From: Aestuariivita sp.
GTDB lineage: Bacteria > Pseudomonadota > Alphaproteobacteria > Rhodobacterales > Rhodobacteraceae
Direction: 5' to 3'
Assembly (NCBI RefSeq): GCF_021404545.1
Contig: NZ_JAAWWD010000033.1
Location: 124,001 to 188,000 of the forward strand
Length of the DNA stretch: 64,000 bases
A program made the translations under genes and the position numbers. Within the stretch, counting starts at the first letter, position 1. Every line of letters starts with the position of its first letter. The notes below the pieces were generated by a model. That model ran no database searches and was not told the DNA's origin. It saw nothing but the letters and a program-made list of their open reading frames with translations. Shown piece by piece: positions 1 through 7,720 of this stretch.

Positions 1-534
1 CTGAATTATCATCTCAAGCCCAACCCGGTTTCGATCCTGGCCTGCGCGCAGGTGGAGGACGCATGGCACGCGCGGTTCTCGGCGGTCGAGCGGCGTTATC
101 TCTTTCGCATTCTGGAACGTCGCGCGCCTGCGACGCATGATGCGGGCCAGGTCTGGCAGATCACGCATCCGCTCGATGTTCACGCGATGCAGCAAGGCGC
201 GGATATGCTGATCGGCAACCACGATTTTACCACGTTCCGCAGTTCGATCTGCCAGGCAAAAAGCCCGGTCAAGACGCTGGATGCCTTGCGGGTGCAACGG
301 GTTGAAGGGTTCTCAGGCCCCGAAATCCACTTTCACGTGCGTGCGCGGTCGTTTCTGCACAATCAGGTTCGCAGTTTTGTCGGTACGCTGGAGCGGGTCG
401 GTGCGGGGACCTGGACCCCAGCGGACGTGCGCCGCGCTCTGGAGGCAAAGGATCGTGCCGCCTGTGGTCCAGTTTGCCCGCCATACGGGCTCTATCTGGC
501 TGCGGTGGGATATCCCAACGATCCATTCGCCTGA
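1..534 (+). CDS. truA: tRNA pseudouridine synthase A, C-terminal part (5' end outside window)
   Basis: The reading frame is already open at base 1 and ends with TGA, giving about 177 residues of a protein normally near 250-260. It matches the C-terminal half of TruA, which converts U38-40 of the tRNA anticodon arm to pseudouridine. Visible family features are the [10 protein letters not shown] strand, the segment HDFTTFRSS and the C-terminal [19 protein letters not shown] motif that lines the active site. The catalytic Asp would lie upstream of the window. It converges on the minus-strand rpmE operon. Only the position of the start is unknown. Confidence 0.93.
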   Translation: MNYHLKPNPVSILACAQVEDAWHARFSAVERRYLFRILERRAPATHDAGQVWQITHPLDVHAMQQGADMLIGNHDFTTFRSSICQAKSPVKTLDALRVQRVEGFSGPEIHFHVRARSFLHNQVRSFVGTLERVGAGTWTPADVRRALEAKDRAACGPVCPPYGLYLAAVGYPNDPFA

Positions 535-602
535 GGCGTTGCAGGCGGGTTCCGATGCGGGGCGTTGCCAGCGGAGTATCGTCGATAGTTCTCACATTTC
601 GC

Positions 603-632
603 AAAAAAACGCCGCGCAAATAGCGCGGCGTT
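603..632 (-). terminator. Rho-independent terminator of rplS-rpmE
   Basis: On the minus strand a perfect 10-bp stem (AACGCCGCGC / GCGCGGCGTT, 5-nt loop) is followed by a run of seven T. It sits 24 bases after the rpmE stop codon, the right place to end the translation-gene operon. Confidence 0.88.
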
Positions 633-655
633 CTCCGAACGAATATGAAGCGGGT

Positions 656-877
656 TCAGAAACCCAGACCCTCGTATTTCTTTTTGAACTTCGACACACG
701 GCCGCCGGTATCCATCAGACGCGACGAGCCGCCGGTCCAGGCCGGGTGAACCGAAGGATCAATATCCAGCGAGAGCGTGTCGCCTTCCGATCCCCAGGTT
801 GATTTCATCTGGACGATGGTGCCATCGGTCATCTTGACGTCGATGAGGTGATAATCGGGGTGGATTTCTTTTTTCAT
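656..877 (-). CDS. rpmE: 50S ribosomal protein L31
   Basis: A 73-residue protein beginning [10 protein letters not shown] and ending with the basic [11 protein letters not shown] tail, the standard shape of bacterial L31, a late-assembling protein bridging the two ribosomal subunits. There are no cysteines, so it is a zinc-free form. It follows rplS after 11 bases and is the last gene of the operon, with a strong terminator behind it. Length is as expected for the family. The identification is secure; which conditions favour this zinc-free form over a possible second L31 cannot be told here. Confidence 0.95.
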   Translation of the reverse strand: MKKEIHPDYHLIDVKMTDGTIVQMKSTWGSEGDTLSLDIDPSVHPAWTGGSSRLMDTGGRVSKFKKKYEGLGF

Positions 878-888
878 CGGTCCAGTCC

Positions 889-1272
889 TTATGCCTTGGC
901 GCCCGAGAGCGGCTTGTAACGGGTATCTTCGGCGATCCGGGCCGATTTGCCCCGGCGCGAGCGCAGATAGTAGAGCTTGGCGCGGCGGACACGGCCACGA
1001 CGGACAACCTCGATGCTTTCGATATTCGTCGAATAGAGCGGGAACACACGTTCCACGCCTTCGCCGAACGAGATTTTGCGAACGGTGAACGACCCGGCGA
1101 TGCCTTTGCCGTTGTTGCGGGCGATGCAGACACCTTCGTAATTCTGCACCCGGCTGCGCGTCCCTTCGGTCACCTTATAGCCGACGCGGACGGTGTCACC
1201 GGCCTTGAAGTCCGGGATCTCTTTACCCAGGGCGGCGATCTGTTCCGCCTCGATCTCTGCGATCAGGTTCAT
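889..1272 (-). CDS. rplS: 50S ribosomal protein L19
   Basis: 127 residues with the L19 signatures: [16 protein letters not shown] near residue 20, then [35 protein letters not shown] and the basic [23 protein letters not shown] stretch that contacts 23S rRNA near the subunit interface. It is separated from upstream trmD by an unusually long spacer of about 540 bases, so it may have its own promoter, and is followed by rpmE after 11 bases. The start ATG at 1272 gives the conventional N-terminus (MNLIAEIE). Nothing irregular in the protein. Confidence 0.96.
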   Translation of the reverse strand: MNLIAEIEAEQIAALGKEIPDFKAGDTVRVGYKVTEGTRSRVQNYEGVCIARNNGKGIAGSFTVRKISFGEGVERVFPLYSTNIESIEVVRRGRVRRAKLYYLRSRRGKSARIAEDTRYKPLSGAKA

Positions 1273-1761
1273 CTGATCTACTCCTATATGCTCGTGGTTG
1301 ATCCACGAAGGTTTGGTGCGCCTCAGAGCTCTTGGTCTTCACCGGGTCCCGCCCCCTTGGAGCAGCCCGCCAGAGATGCAGGTCGGCATATCCTTGTCGC
1401 GATGTCCCCGGATACGCGCGGGTCCCGAAGAAGGTACCATATCCGAAGGGAACAGAGCCGCGCGAGGCGACTCTGTCCCGGCGGTGTTTAGGCGGGATGC
1501 CCCGTGCGATCAAGAGGAAATCCGGAGCACGTCGCATGGCGCTTCGGATCGCGTCAGATGCGGCGTTTCATCAGGCGGTCGACGGAACCGTCCAGGTTGG
1601 TCCCGCGATCCAGCGCGGTGTGGGAGCGATCTGCCTCCGGCGGCACCTTCTGAACGAGCGTTACACTTCGAGCACCGGGTCCCGGTGATCCGGGTCCGGT
1701 ACAGAACTGTGCTGATCCTATGATCTCACTGATACGGCTCACCCGGTGGCGCAGGGCAGGA
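1273..1761. other. Gene-free spacer between trmD and rplS
   Basis: About 490 bases without a convincing gene. Short open frames exist on both strands but have Arg/Pro/Gly-rich, shadow-like translations and no good ribosome binding site. It probably carries the promoter or leader of rplS-rpmE on the minus strand. I see no tRNA fold or recognised RNA family. The trmD-proximal edge is the inverted repeat annotated next. Confidence 0.6.
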
Positions 1762-1815
1762 GTAGGGCGGGACTTGTCCCGCCGGCCAGGCGTGGCGGGA
1801 CAAGTCCCGCCCTAC
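1762..1815. repeat. Inverted pair of a 22-bp palindromic repeat at the trmD 3' end
   Basis: Two oppositely oriented copies (1762-1783 and 1794-1815) of a unit made of GTAG followed by arms GGCGGGAC and GTCCCGCC around two bases, separated by 10 bases. Each copy can fold alone, and the pair can fold as one long stem. The inner edge overlaps trmD: the TAG stop codon (1812-1814) is part of the repeat. The same unit recurs at 4470-4491, 14597-14618 and 18994-19015. It may act as transcript end or mRNA stabiliser. Confidence 0.85.
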
Positions 1816-2597
1816 TTTTTGTACTTCGCCCACAGATCCGGTCTCCGAGACTGCGTCAGCGTCTCAGACTGGGCGCGGCGCCATTCTGCGATCTTCTGGT
1901 GGTTGCCCGACAGCAGAATATCGGGGATCGCATGGCCCCCCCATATGGCTGGGCGTGTGTATTGCGGATGCTCCAGAAGTCCGGAGGAAAAGCTTTCCTC
2001 ATCGGTCGATGCGGCATTGCCCAGGACCCCTGGGATCAGCCGCACGGTGGCGTCGATCAGCGCCTGGGCGGCGATTTCGCCTCCGGTCATCACAAAATCC
2101 CCAAGCGAGATTTCCTGAATGCCATAATGTGCGATCACACGCTCATCCAGCCCCTCGAACCGTCCGCAGATCAGGGTCACGCCGTCGGCCCGCGCGAGCG
2201 ACTGGGCCAGGGGTTGATCCACCCGGCGGCCCCGGGGGCTGAGGTAAATCAGCGGCCAGTGGCCCCGTGCGCCTTGCATGGCCTCTTCGATTGCAGGACC
2301 AACCACATCCGCGCGCAGCACCATGCCCGCGCCACCGCCGGCTGGCGTGTCATCGACATTGCGGTGCTTGCCGATGCCAAACCGGCGCAGGTCGTGAATA
2401 TGGAGTTGCCACAGCCCCTCTTTGAGGGCCTTGCCCGTCAGGCTGAGGCCCAGCACGCCTGGAAAGGCCTCGGGAAAAAGCGTGATGACATTGGCCTTCC
2501 ATACGCCGTGCAGATCCGGCGTTTCCGTCATCAACTCCCGGGGCTGGGCACTGATCCGAATGGTCTTGCGGGCCCTGGCACGCGGGGTCTCTGTCAT
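1812..2597 (-). CDS. trmD: tRNA (guanine-N1)-methyltransferase TrmD
   Basis: 261 residues. TrmD methylates G37 next to the anticodon using S-adenosylmethionine, preventing frameshifts. Family features are visible: the N-terminal VITLFPEAFPGVLG, the trefoil-knot segments DDTPAGGGAGMV and LICGRFEGLDERV, SLGDFVMTGGE, and the C-terminal basic helix ending LWAKYKK. The start at 2597 overlaps the upstream gene by 4 bases (ATGA); an internal Met at residue 23 (base 2531) gives the more usual N-terminus and repeats the same MTETP opening, so the first 22 residues may be an extension. The stop codon lies within a palindromic repeat. Confidence 0.95.
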   Translation of the reverse strand: MTETPRARARKTIRISAQPRELMTETPDLHGVWKANVITLFPEAFPGVLGLSLTGKALKEGLWQLHIHDLRRFGIGKHRNVDDTPAGGGAGMVLRADVVGPAIEEAMQGARGHWPLIYLSPRGRRVDQPLAQSLARADGVTLICGRFEGLDERVIAHYGIQEISLGDFVMTGGEIAAQALIDATVRLIPGVLGNAASTDEESFSSGLLEHPQYTRPAIWGGHAIPDILLSGNHQKIAEWRRAQSETLTQSRRPDLWAKYKK

Positions 2598-3388
2598 GTT
2601 CCGGCTCCATCCGCACCTTTGAAGATCTCTTGCTTGGCTGCCCTGCGTTGTTCAGTTCCCGTGATGGTGCGGTTCACCTCCAGCATACGCTCAAGGATCG
2701 ACGGATCTGCGATCGGATTGGCAGGTTCTGGCCGGGTCATCCGGTCGCGCAGGTCCTGCGGTACGTCGCAGAGGTCCAGGAGTGGTGTGGCCGGGCCAAA
2801 GGGGCTTTCCAGGTTATCTTCAAACTGCGCACGCTCCACCCGCACCTGTGTGGCCGCCGCAATCTCATCGACGACCGCATCGAGATTGGCAGCACCCTGA
2901 AACCGTGTGGTGAAAGCGTCGAAATCCATTGTCATGGATGAGGATTTGACATGCTCCCAATAGGCGTTGCGCAACCAGTCTTGAGCGGCACAGGTCGTAT
3001 AGAACAAAACCAGTTCGGTCTTGGGAAAGGCGATCTTGACGCAATCGGCCATATGCTGGGCCAGCGGCACCGCAGCGCTGTAGCTGGGTGTGGCGGGGCG
3101 TCCGGCCATCTGGCCTGAAAGCCCGTCCGCCGACAGGCACAGAATTCGGCGTGGCATCGGTTGCAGATCCGACAGGAACGCGCCGAACCGCCTGTGAAAG
3201 GTGGCACGCGCAAGTGCATCGTCGGTGCCCGAAACCTCGCGCGCGGTGCCGATCACGTCGCGCAGACCTGGTGGCAGAATGCTGCGCAGCACCGGTTTGA
3301 GCAGGGGTCGGTTCAGCTTGAGCGTTTGCTGAATGGCCGTCGCGCCGGTCTTGTGGAACCCGGCATGTATGACAATGCGCCGGGGCAC
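2594..3388 (-). CDS. Sulfotransferase-like P-loop protein within the rimM-trmD operon
   Basis: 264 residues. Near the N-terminus, HAGFHKTGATAIQQTL resembles the 5'-phosphosulfate-binding loop of sulfotransferases and similar P-loop enzymes; the rest (FPKTELVLFYTTCAAQDWLRNAYWEHVK) is compatible with that fold, although the second nucleotide-binding signature is not clear to me. It begins one base after rimM ends and overlaps trmD by 4 bases, so it is translated with two RNA-maturation genes. The family usually moves a sulfuryl group from PAPS; the acceptor here is unknown, and a non-catalytic role is possible. Confidence 0.72.
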   Translation of the reverse strand: MPRRIVIHAGFHKTGATAIQQTLKLNRPLLKPVLRSILPPGLRDVIGTAREVSGTDDALARATFHRRFGAFLSDLQPMPRRILCLSADGLSGQMAGRPATPSYSAAVPLAQHMADCVKIAFPKTELVLFYTTCAAQDWLRNAYWEHVKSSSMTMDFDAFTTRFQGAANLDAVVDEIAAATQVRVERAQFEDNLESPFGPATPLLDLCDVPQDLRDRMTRPEPANPIADPSILERMLEVNRTITGTEQRRAAKQEIFKGADGAGT

Positions 3389-3389
3389 G

Positions 3390-3893
3390 TCAGATCAGAC
3401 CTTCGGGCGGGTCGGCGACAATGCGGCCGGTGTCCAGATCCACGGTCGGGACGGCCGCGCGCGTGAAGGGCAACAATACCGTTGACGGTAGGCCGGGGCC
3501 ATGCAGTTCCAGAAGATCGCCCGCGCCATGGTTTTGTACGGATTTTACATGTCCCAGAAGCGCGCCACCGGTATCGACCACTTCGAGGCCGACAAGATCG
3601 GCATAGTAGAACTCATCATCGGGAAGCGATGGGAGCTGGTCGCGCCGGGCATAAAGCTGGGTGCCGCTTAGAGCATCAGCCTGTTCTTTGGTGGTCACGC
3701 CGGCCACCCGTGCGGCAAAGCCGTTCTTGATCGGACGTGTCAGGGAAAGGGTAAAATGGCGCGCGCCATCCTCGCTGGTCAGTGGCGCATAATCGGCGAT
3801 GTCGGACGGGGTTGCGCAAAAGCTCTTCAGGCGCACCTCGCCGTGAACGCCATAGGCGCCGCCGATCGCACCGACACAGATCAGATCAGACAT
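3390..3893 (-). CDS. rimM: 16S rRNA processing protein RimM
   Basis: 167 residues with the RimM order: an N-terminal barrel beginning [22 protein letters not shown] and a C-terminal PRC barrel beginning [24 protein letters not shown], ending [18 protein letters not shown]. RimM binds ribosomal protein S19 and helps mature the head of the 30S subunit. It lies downstream of rpsP with a 135-base spacer containing a hairpin, and is directly followed by the sulfotransferase-like gene. Size and motifs are normal for the family. Confidence 0.95.
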   Translation of the reverse strand: MSDLICVGAIGGAYGVHGEVRLKSFCATPSDIADYAPLTSEDGARHFTLSLTRPIKNGFAARVAGVTTKEQADALSGTQLYARRDQLPSLPDDEFYYADLVGLEVVDTGGALLGHVKSVQNHGAGDLLELHGPGLPSTVLLPFTRAAVPTVDLDTGRIVADPPEGLI

Positions 3894-3945
3894 TCCGGTC
3901 CCATTCCCCCGGGCGCATGACGCGGCGCGGGGCCTGAATTGAAAT

Positions 3946-3976
3946 GGCAGGCCACATGGTCAAAACGTGGCCTGCC
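3946..3976 (-). terminator. Hairpin between rpsP and rimM, possible attenuator
   Basis: A perfect 10-bp stem (GGCAGGCCAC / GTGGCCTGCC, 11-nt loop) in the rpsP-rimM spacer. On the minus strand it is followed only by a weak T-rich stretch (ATTTCAATT), so it more likely attenuates or stabilises the 3' end of rpsP than fully stops transcription. Confidence 0.55.
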
Positions 3977-4028
3977 CCAGATCATTTGTCGAGGCCTGCA
4001 AAGCGCCTCACACAGTCGTGCGCGCGAT

Positions 4029-4406
4029 TCAGCTCGCGGCCTCTTGCTCGGCGGGGGCTTGGGTGGCCTCTGCCGCTTTGGCGGCTTTTTCTTCGGCGCG
4101 GTCCTTGGCTTTCTGACCGGGCTCCCCCTTCTTGAGGTTGGCGCGCTCCTTTTTGTCGATGGTGCCCGCGGCTTCGAGGAAGCGCGAGATCCGGTCGGTG
4201 GGCTGGGCGCCCTGATCCAGCCAGTACTGAACGCGTTCCATGTTCATCTTGACGCGGTCTTCGCTGTCTTTGGGCAGAAGCGGGTTATATGTGCCCAGCT
4301 TTTCGATAAAGCGGCCGTCGCGCGGCATGCGGCTGTCCGCGGCCACGATGCGATAGAAGGGACGCTTTTTCGAGCCGCCGCGGGCCAGTCTGATTTTCAT
4401 TGCCAT
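4029..4406 (-). CDS. rpsP: 30S ribosomal protein S16
   Basis: 125 residues starting with the family signature [20 protein letters not shown], followed by [22 protein letters not shown] and [15 protein letters not shown]16 is a primary binding protein of the 30S 5' domain and needed for assembly. The C-terminal 45 residues are an Ala/Glu/Lys-rich tail, longer than in E. coli, an extension often seen in alphaproteobacterial S16. It heads the ribosome-maturation part of the operon behind chorismate mutase (81-base gap containing palindromic repeats) and is followed by rimM. Confidence 0.96.
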   Translation of the reverse strand: MAMKIRLARGGSKKRPFYRIVAADSRMPRDGRFIEKLGTYNPLLPKDSEDRVKMNMERVQYWLDQGAQPTDRISRFLEAAGTIDKKERANLKKGEPGQKAKDRAEEKAAKAAEATQAPAEQEAAS

Positions 4407-4432
4407 GGTGAATCTCTCCTTTGAATGGCGGT

Positions 4433-4491
4433 GGCGGGGATGTCCCGCCGGTGAGGGGTTGATGGCGAAGGCGGGACAAGTCCCGCCCTAC
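4433..4491. repeat. Palindromic repeat copies between chorismate mutase and rpsP
   Basis: A full copy of the 22-bp unit (4470-4491) and a diverged partial copy (4433-4449, GGCGGGGATGTCCCGCC). As at trmD, the full copy contributes the TAG stop codon (4488-4490) of the upstream gene, chorismate mutase. Both copies lie in the short spacer before rpsP, where folding could affect read-through or mRNA processing. Confidence 0.8.
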
Positions 4492-4784
4492 GATTGGTGT
4501 TGCTCGTGGTGGCGAATGACCTCGTCAATCACGAAGCGGAGGAACTTCTTGGCGAACTCGGGGTCCAGATCGGCTCGTTTCGCCAGGTCTTCAAGCCGTG
4601 CGATCTGAGCGGCTTCGCGCGCGGGATCGGACGGGGGAAGGTCGTGTTCGGCTTTCAGTTTGCCGACGGACTGGGTGTGCTTGAACCGCTCGCCCAGCGT
4701 ATAGATCAGGATCGCGTCGAGCCGGTCGATGCTCTCGCGGTGCTCGGCGAGAAGTGCTGCCGCGCGGGTGGTGGTGTCAGTCAA
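4488..4784 (-). CDS. AroQ-type chorismate mutase
   Basis: 98 residues of all-helical AroQ type: ESIDRLDAILIYTLGERFKHTQSVGKLKAEHDLPPSDPAREAAQI holds the conserved Arg, Lys and Arg that bind chorismate, converted to prephenate for Phe/Tyr synthesis. The frame is open further upstream, but homology begins at the TTG at 4784, which overlaps the end of the last GNAT gene by 8 bases, arguing for coupled translation from a TTG start. The stop codon lies in a palindromic repeat. A metabolic gene inside an ffh-rpsP translation operon is notable. No fused dehydratase or dehydrogenase domain. Confidence 0.88.
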   Translation of the reverse strand: MTDTTTRAAALLAEHRESIDRLDAILIYTLGERFKHTQSVGKLKAEHDLPPSDPAREAAQIARLEDLAKRADLDPEFAKKFLRFVIDEVIRHHEQHQS

Positions 4785-5379
4785 GAGCGTAGCCTTTCGG
4801 TTTAAAGAGCGGATCGGCGTAATGGGCAATTTCCATGTCAATGCCATGGGCCAGCTGGGTGCCGTCCAGCGCAGCGGGCGCGGGGTGGCGATAGACCACG
4901 TCATTGCCGTCGATCGAGGGCGCGCCTTTGTCCGGGGTGGCACCGAGCCGTTCGGCCAGCCGGATGCTGTCGAGGTTCTTGGGGTCGATATAGCTGACCG
5001 CTCCGTCCCAGCCATTGCGATAGAAATGGGCGCGCGCGGCATGGGTTGCCTCCAACGCATAGCCTTTGCCCTGGGCGCCGGGCCAGATCACCCAGGCCAG
5101 TTCGGTCTCGGGCCATTTGGCGGGTTTCCAGCCACCGGCCATGCCATAGGTCTCGTCTGTTTGCTTATCGTGTATCATCCACATGCCATAACCGCGGATC
5201 GCCCAGTGGCCGATCTCGGCGGCATAGAGCATCCAGGCCTCGTAGGCGTTGAGCGGCCCGCCCATGAACCGCGCCCGGTAGGAGGTGAAGGTGGCCTTGA
5301 AATCGGGATAATCCTGCGGTTCCGGTCCGCGCAGGATCAGGCGGTTGGTCTCCAGAGTGGGGATCGCAAGGTCGGTCAT
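4777..5379 (-). CDS. GNAT acetyltransferase, array member 6 (RimJ/RimL-like)
   Basis: 200 residues, the last acetyltransferase of the tandem array. It begins PTLETNRLILRGPEPQDY, has the array hallmarks GGPLNAYEAW and GHWAIRGYGMW, and the acetyl-CoA loop PGAQGKGYALEA around residue 105, then IDPKNLDSIRLAERLGA. The fold moves acetyl groups to amines; RimJ/RimL relatives act on protein N-termini. It carries a C-terminal extension of about 30 residues (HGIDMEIAHYADPLFKPKGY) missing from the others. Start overlaps array member 5 by 4 bases and the end overlaps chorismate mutase by 8. The substrate is unknown. Confidence 0.88.
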   Translation of the reverse strand: MTDLAIPTLETNRLILRGPEPQDYPDFKATFTSYRARFMGGPLNAYEAWMLYAAEIGHWAIRGYGMWMIHDKQTDETYGMAGGWKPAKWPETELAWVIWPGAQGKGYALEATHAARAHFYRNGWDGAVSYIDPKNLDSIRLAERLGATPDKGAPSIDGNDVVYRHPAPAALDGTQLAHGIDMEIAHYADPLFKPKGYALD

Positions 5380-5939
5380 CGCACGGCCTCCGGTCCCCAG
5401 TGGCGCCAGACTTGCGTGGTGTCCGAACCCAGGGCGGCCTCAGCCTCCGCGTCGCGTTTCGCACCCAGCTTGCGGGCAACGTTTTGCGAGGCGGTGTTGC
5501 GATCCGAGACATAGCTGACAAGGGATGGCAGATGCAGCAGGTCACGCGCGCAGCCCCTGGCCGCGAGAGAGGCTTCGGTCGCATAGCCTTTGCCGCGCGC
5601 GGGCGCTGTGAGAAGATAGCCCAGCTCCGGCTCGCGGTCGCCGGGCTCAAAGCCCAGCCCGACGAAACCACACGCACCGGCGCTGTCTTCGACCGTCCAC
5701 CAGCCGTGGCCCCGCAAAACCCATGTGGCGGACATCTGCATGAAGTTGCTCCATGCCTCTTCGCGGTTGTCCGAGCGCAGATCGGTATCGGCAAGGCTGT
5801 CTTCGATGTCGAGCAGAACCTGGAAGTCCCGCAATATCGGCGGGCGCAGTGCCAGGCGAGCTGTTTTGAGCGCAGGCACTGCTTCAAGGATGGACGGGCG
5901 CGCATGGGTGTGTGGCGCGCGCTCATGCGGGGAGGTCAT
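5376..5939 (-). CDS. GNAT acetyltransferase, array member 5
   Basis: 187 residues with a short charged N-terminal extension before PALKTARLALRPPILRDF. The acetyl-CoA loop reads APARGKGYATEAS and is followed by SDRNTASQNVARKLGA, typical of the RimJ/RimL group. It is the most diverged full-length member: the GGP motif seen in the others is replaced by LADTDLRSDN, and the WVLRGHGWWTV segment stands for GHW-LRG-G-W. It overlaps its neighbours by 4 bases on each side (ATGA), implying coupled translation. The substrate cannot be predicted; the divergence suggests a different acceptor. Confidence 0.86.
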   Translation of the reverse strand: MTSPHERAPHTHARPSILEAVPALKTARLALRPPILRDFQVLLDIEDSLADTDLRSDNREEAWSNFMQMSATWVLRGHGWWTVEDSAGACGFVGLGFEPGDREPELGYLLTAPARGKGYATEASLAARGCARDLLHLPSLVSYVSDRNTASQNVARKLGAKRDAEAEAALGSDTTQVWRHWGPEAVR

Positions 5940-6529
5940 GCGTAGGCCTCCACACTACCGTCATCGTCCAGCGCGGGATGCCGGTATATCAGACAGGGTT
6001 TGCCCAAGAGCGCGCCGGTGCTTTCACGCACCGCGCCCAACCGTTCGGCCAGTGCAATGGAGCGGGTATTGACCGGTTCGATGTAACTGATCGGGCGGTG
6101 AATCCCGAGATGGGCGGCGGCATAGTCGCGGGCGGCAAGGGCGGCCTCGAACGCGAGACCCTTGCCTTCGGCCTCGGGGAACACGGTCCAGCCCAGTTCA
6201 GGCTCGGCCCACCCGGGGGCGAAGAGGATGCCGGTCCAGCCCAGCACCTCATCCGTTGCCCGACCGGCAATGTACCACATGCCATAGCCGCGCAGCGCCC
6301 ACTGGCCGATTGTGCCCGCCATGACCCGCGACGCGGCGCGCGCGTCGAGAGGACCTCCCACCAGATGGCTGCGCTCGGTCCGGTAAAAGGCGGTGAGCGT
6401 CGGCAGATCGTCCAGCTTGGGCGCGCGCAGCGTCAGGCGGGGTGTCTGGATCTGCGGGATCATGGCGCGCATGCGGGCGGCGCGCTCGTCTGGCGAGGTC
6501 TGCTCTGGCGGTGTGTAAGGGGCCATCAT
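5936..6529 (-). CDS. GNAT acetyltransferase, array member 4
   Basis: 197 residues if started at the ATG at 6529, whose ATGA overlaps the stop of the preceding remnant ORF; a second ATG follows directly. After about 25 extra N-terminal residues come IQTPRLTLRAPKLDDL, the array motifs GGPLDARAAS and GQWALRGYGMWYI, and the acetyl-CoA loop FPEAEGKGLAFEA, then IEPVNTRSIALAERLGA. The open frame continues upstream of 6529, but that part translates the remnant gene out of frame. Likely an acetyl-CoA dependent N-acetyltransferase of RimJ/RimL type, substrate unknown. Confidence 0.86.
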   Translation of the reverse strand: MMAPYTPPEQTSPDERAARMRAMIPQIQTPRLTLRAPKLDDLPTLTAFYRTERSHLVGGPLDARAASRVMAGTIGQWALRGYGMWYIAGRATDEVLGWTGILFAPGWAEPELGWTVFPEAEGKGLAFEAALAARDYAAAHLGIHRPISYIEPVNTRSIALAERLGAVRESTGALLGKPCLIYRHPALDDDGSVEAYA

Positions 6530-6687
6530 GCGTCCTCCCTTGGCAGGACAAACACCGCGCGGCCGGCCCCGGTCGCATAGCCGTGGCCACGTCCGTTGGG
6601 CATCAGCCACCAGGTGAGCTCATTGGACGGCCACAGCGACAAGCGGTCCGTCTGCAGAACGGTTGGGGGCGAGAGTGTTACCCTCAT
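6526..6687 (-). pseudogene. Internally deleted GNAT remnant (53 codons) kept in the coupled array
   Basis: An open frame of 53 codons starting at the ATGA that overlaps array member 3 and ending at the ATGA that starts member 4. Its first part (PPTVLQTDRLSLWPS) matches the N-terminal strand of a GNAT protein and its second part (GRGHGYATGAGRAV) the acetyl-CoA loop, with roughly 70 residues between them and the C-terminal third missing. It looks like a seventh acetyltransferase reduced by deletion, with the frame kept open, perhaps because it maintains translational coupling along the array. Enzyme activity is very unlikely. Confidence 0.75.
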
Positions 6688-7211
6688 GCCAGAGCCTCGG
6701 GGGCTGGATGACGGTACACGTTCATCGCGCCGAACCGCTCATGGGTAAATCGGCCATCTGGCCTTGCACCCAATCGGGTTGCGACGGCGGCGGAGGCATC
6801 GTTGCCCTCGGCCACAAGGCTGATCAGAGTGGTCCAGCCCAGTGTGTCATAGGCATAAGCACGCGCGGCACGCGCGGCTTCGGTGGCATACCCCTTGCCG
6901 GTGGCATGTTCCGCCAGATCCCAGCCCAGCTCATGTTCCGGGAAGCCTTCAGGATACCACAGGCCGGTGATCCCGATCCATTGATCGCTTGCCTTTTCAA
7001 TGATGGACCAGCGGCCAAAGCCCCGCAGCAGCCAGTGACCGGCTTCCATCGCAAGACTGCGCCAAGCCAATTCGGGTGTCATCGGCCCGCCCACGAATTT
7101 AGAGTGATCCGTGGCATAAAACGCGGCCACGTCCGGAAAATCGCTCAGCGTATGGGCCCGCAGGATCAAGCGGTCGGTTTCCAGTCGGGGGATGGTGATC
7201 TGAGCGGTCAT
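6684..7211 (-). CDS. GNAT acetyltransferase, array member 3
   Basis: 175 residues, the most canonical copy: IPRLETDRLILRAHTLSDFPDVAAFY, VGGPMTPELAW, GHWLLRGFGRWSI, HELGWDLAEHATGKGYATEAARAARAYAYDTLGW. The GKGYATEA segment is the acetyl-CoA pyrophosphate loop. The remnant that follows is closest in layout to this copy. Overlaps are 4 bases with member 2 and 4 with the remnant. Usual lengths for the family are 165-190, so it is complete. The acetyl acceptor is unknown. Confidence 0.88.
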   Translation of the reverse strand: MTAQITIPRLETDRLILRAHTLSDFPDVAAFYATDHSKFVGGPMTPELAWRSLAMEAGHWLLRGFGRWSIIEKASDQWIGITGLWYPEGFPEHELGWDLAEHATGKGYATEAARAARAYAYDTLGWTTLISLVAEGNDASAAVATRLGARPDGRFTHERFGAMNVYRHPAPEALA

Positions 7212-7720
7212 GTCCGCAACCCTTCTGCACAGCGCCGAAAGGCCACGCAGCCCGGCAGCGGCACAGCTGCCGCAGGATCCGATTTGGCGCCCAGCCGCAA
7301 GGCCAGCGCGCGAGAGGCATGGTTTTCGGCGTCAATGTAGCTCACCACGCTTGACCAGCCGAGATCGGCAAAAAGATGAGTCAGGACTGCCCGGCAGGCT
7401 TCGGTGGCAAAGCCATGCCCTTCGGCATCGGCGGTCCAGAGCGTCCAGGTGAATTCAGGCGGATGCCGCTCGTCCATCGCCAGTGGGCCGACATGACCGA
7501 TCGGGGCGCCGTTTTGAGCGATCACGTAACGGCCAAAGCCACGCAGCGTCCAATGGCCAATGATGGCTGCGAATGTGTCAAACGCTTCGGGAGCGGTAAA
7601 CGGGCCGCGCACAAAGCGCGAGCGGTCGGATGCGCAATACCTGGTATAGGCGCCGAGATCCGTGGTCCGAGGTTGGCGGAGGCACAAGCGTCGCGTGGTC
7701 AGCTGGGCGGCGGCACTCAT
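7208..7720 (-). CDS. GNAT acetyltransferase, array member 2
   Basis: 170 residues. It starts LTTRRLCLRQPRTTDLGAYTRY, keeps VRGPFTAPEAFDTF and GHWTLRGFGRYVI, and has the loop TADAEGHGFATEACRAV followed by IDAENHASRALALRLGA. The glycine of GGP is Arg here. Start codon overlaps member 1 by ATGA and the stop overlaps member 3 in the same way. Same family and probable reaction type as its neighbours; the diverged core suggests a distinct substrate. Complete, no frameshift seen. Confidence 0.87.
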   Translation of the reverse strand: MSAAAQLTTRRLCLRQPRTTDLGAYTRYCASDRSRFVRGPFTAPEAFDTFAAIIGHWTLRGFGRYVIAQNGAPIGHVGPLAMDERHPPEFTWTLWTADAEGHGFATEACRAVLTHLFADLGWSSVVSYIDAENHASRALALRLGAKSDPAAAVPLPGCVAFRRCAEGLRT

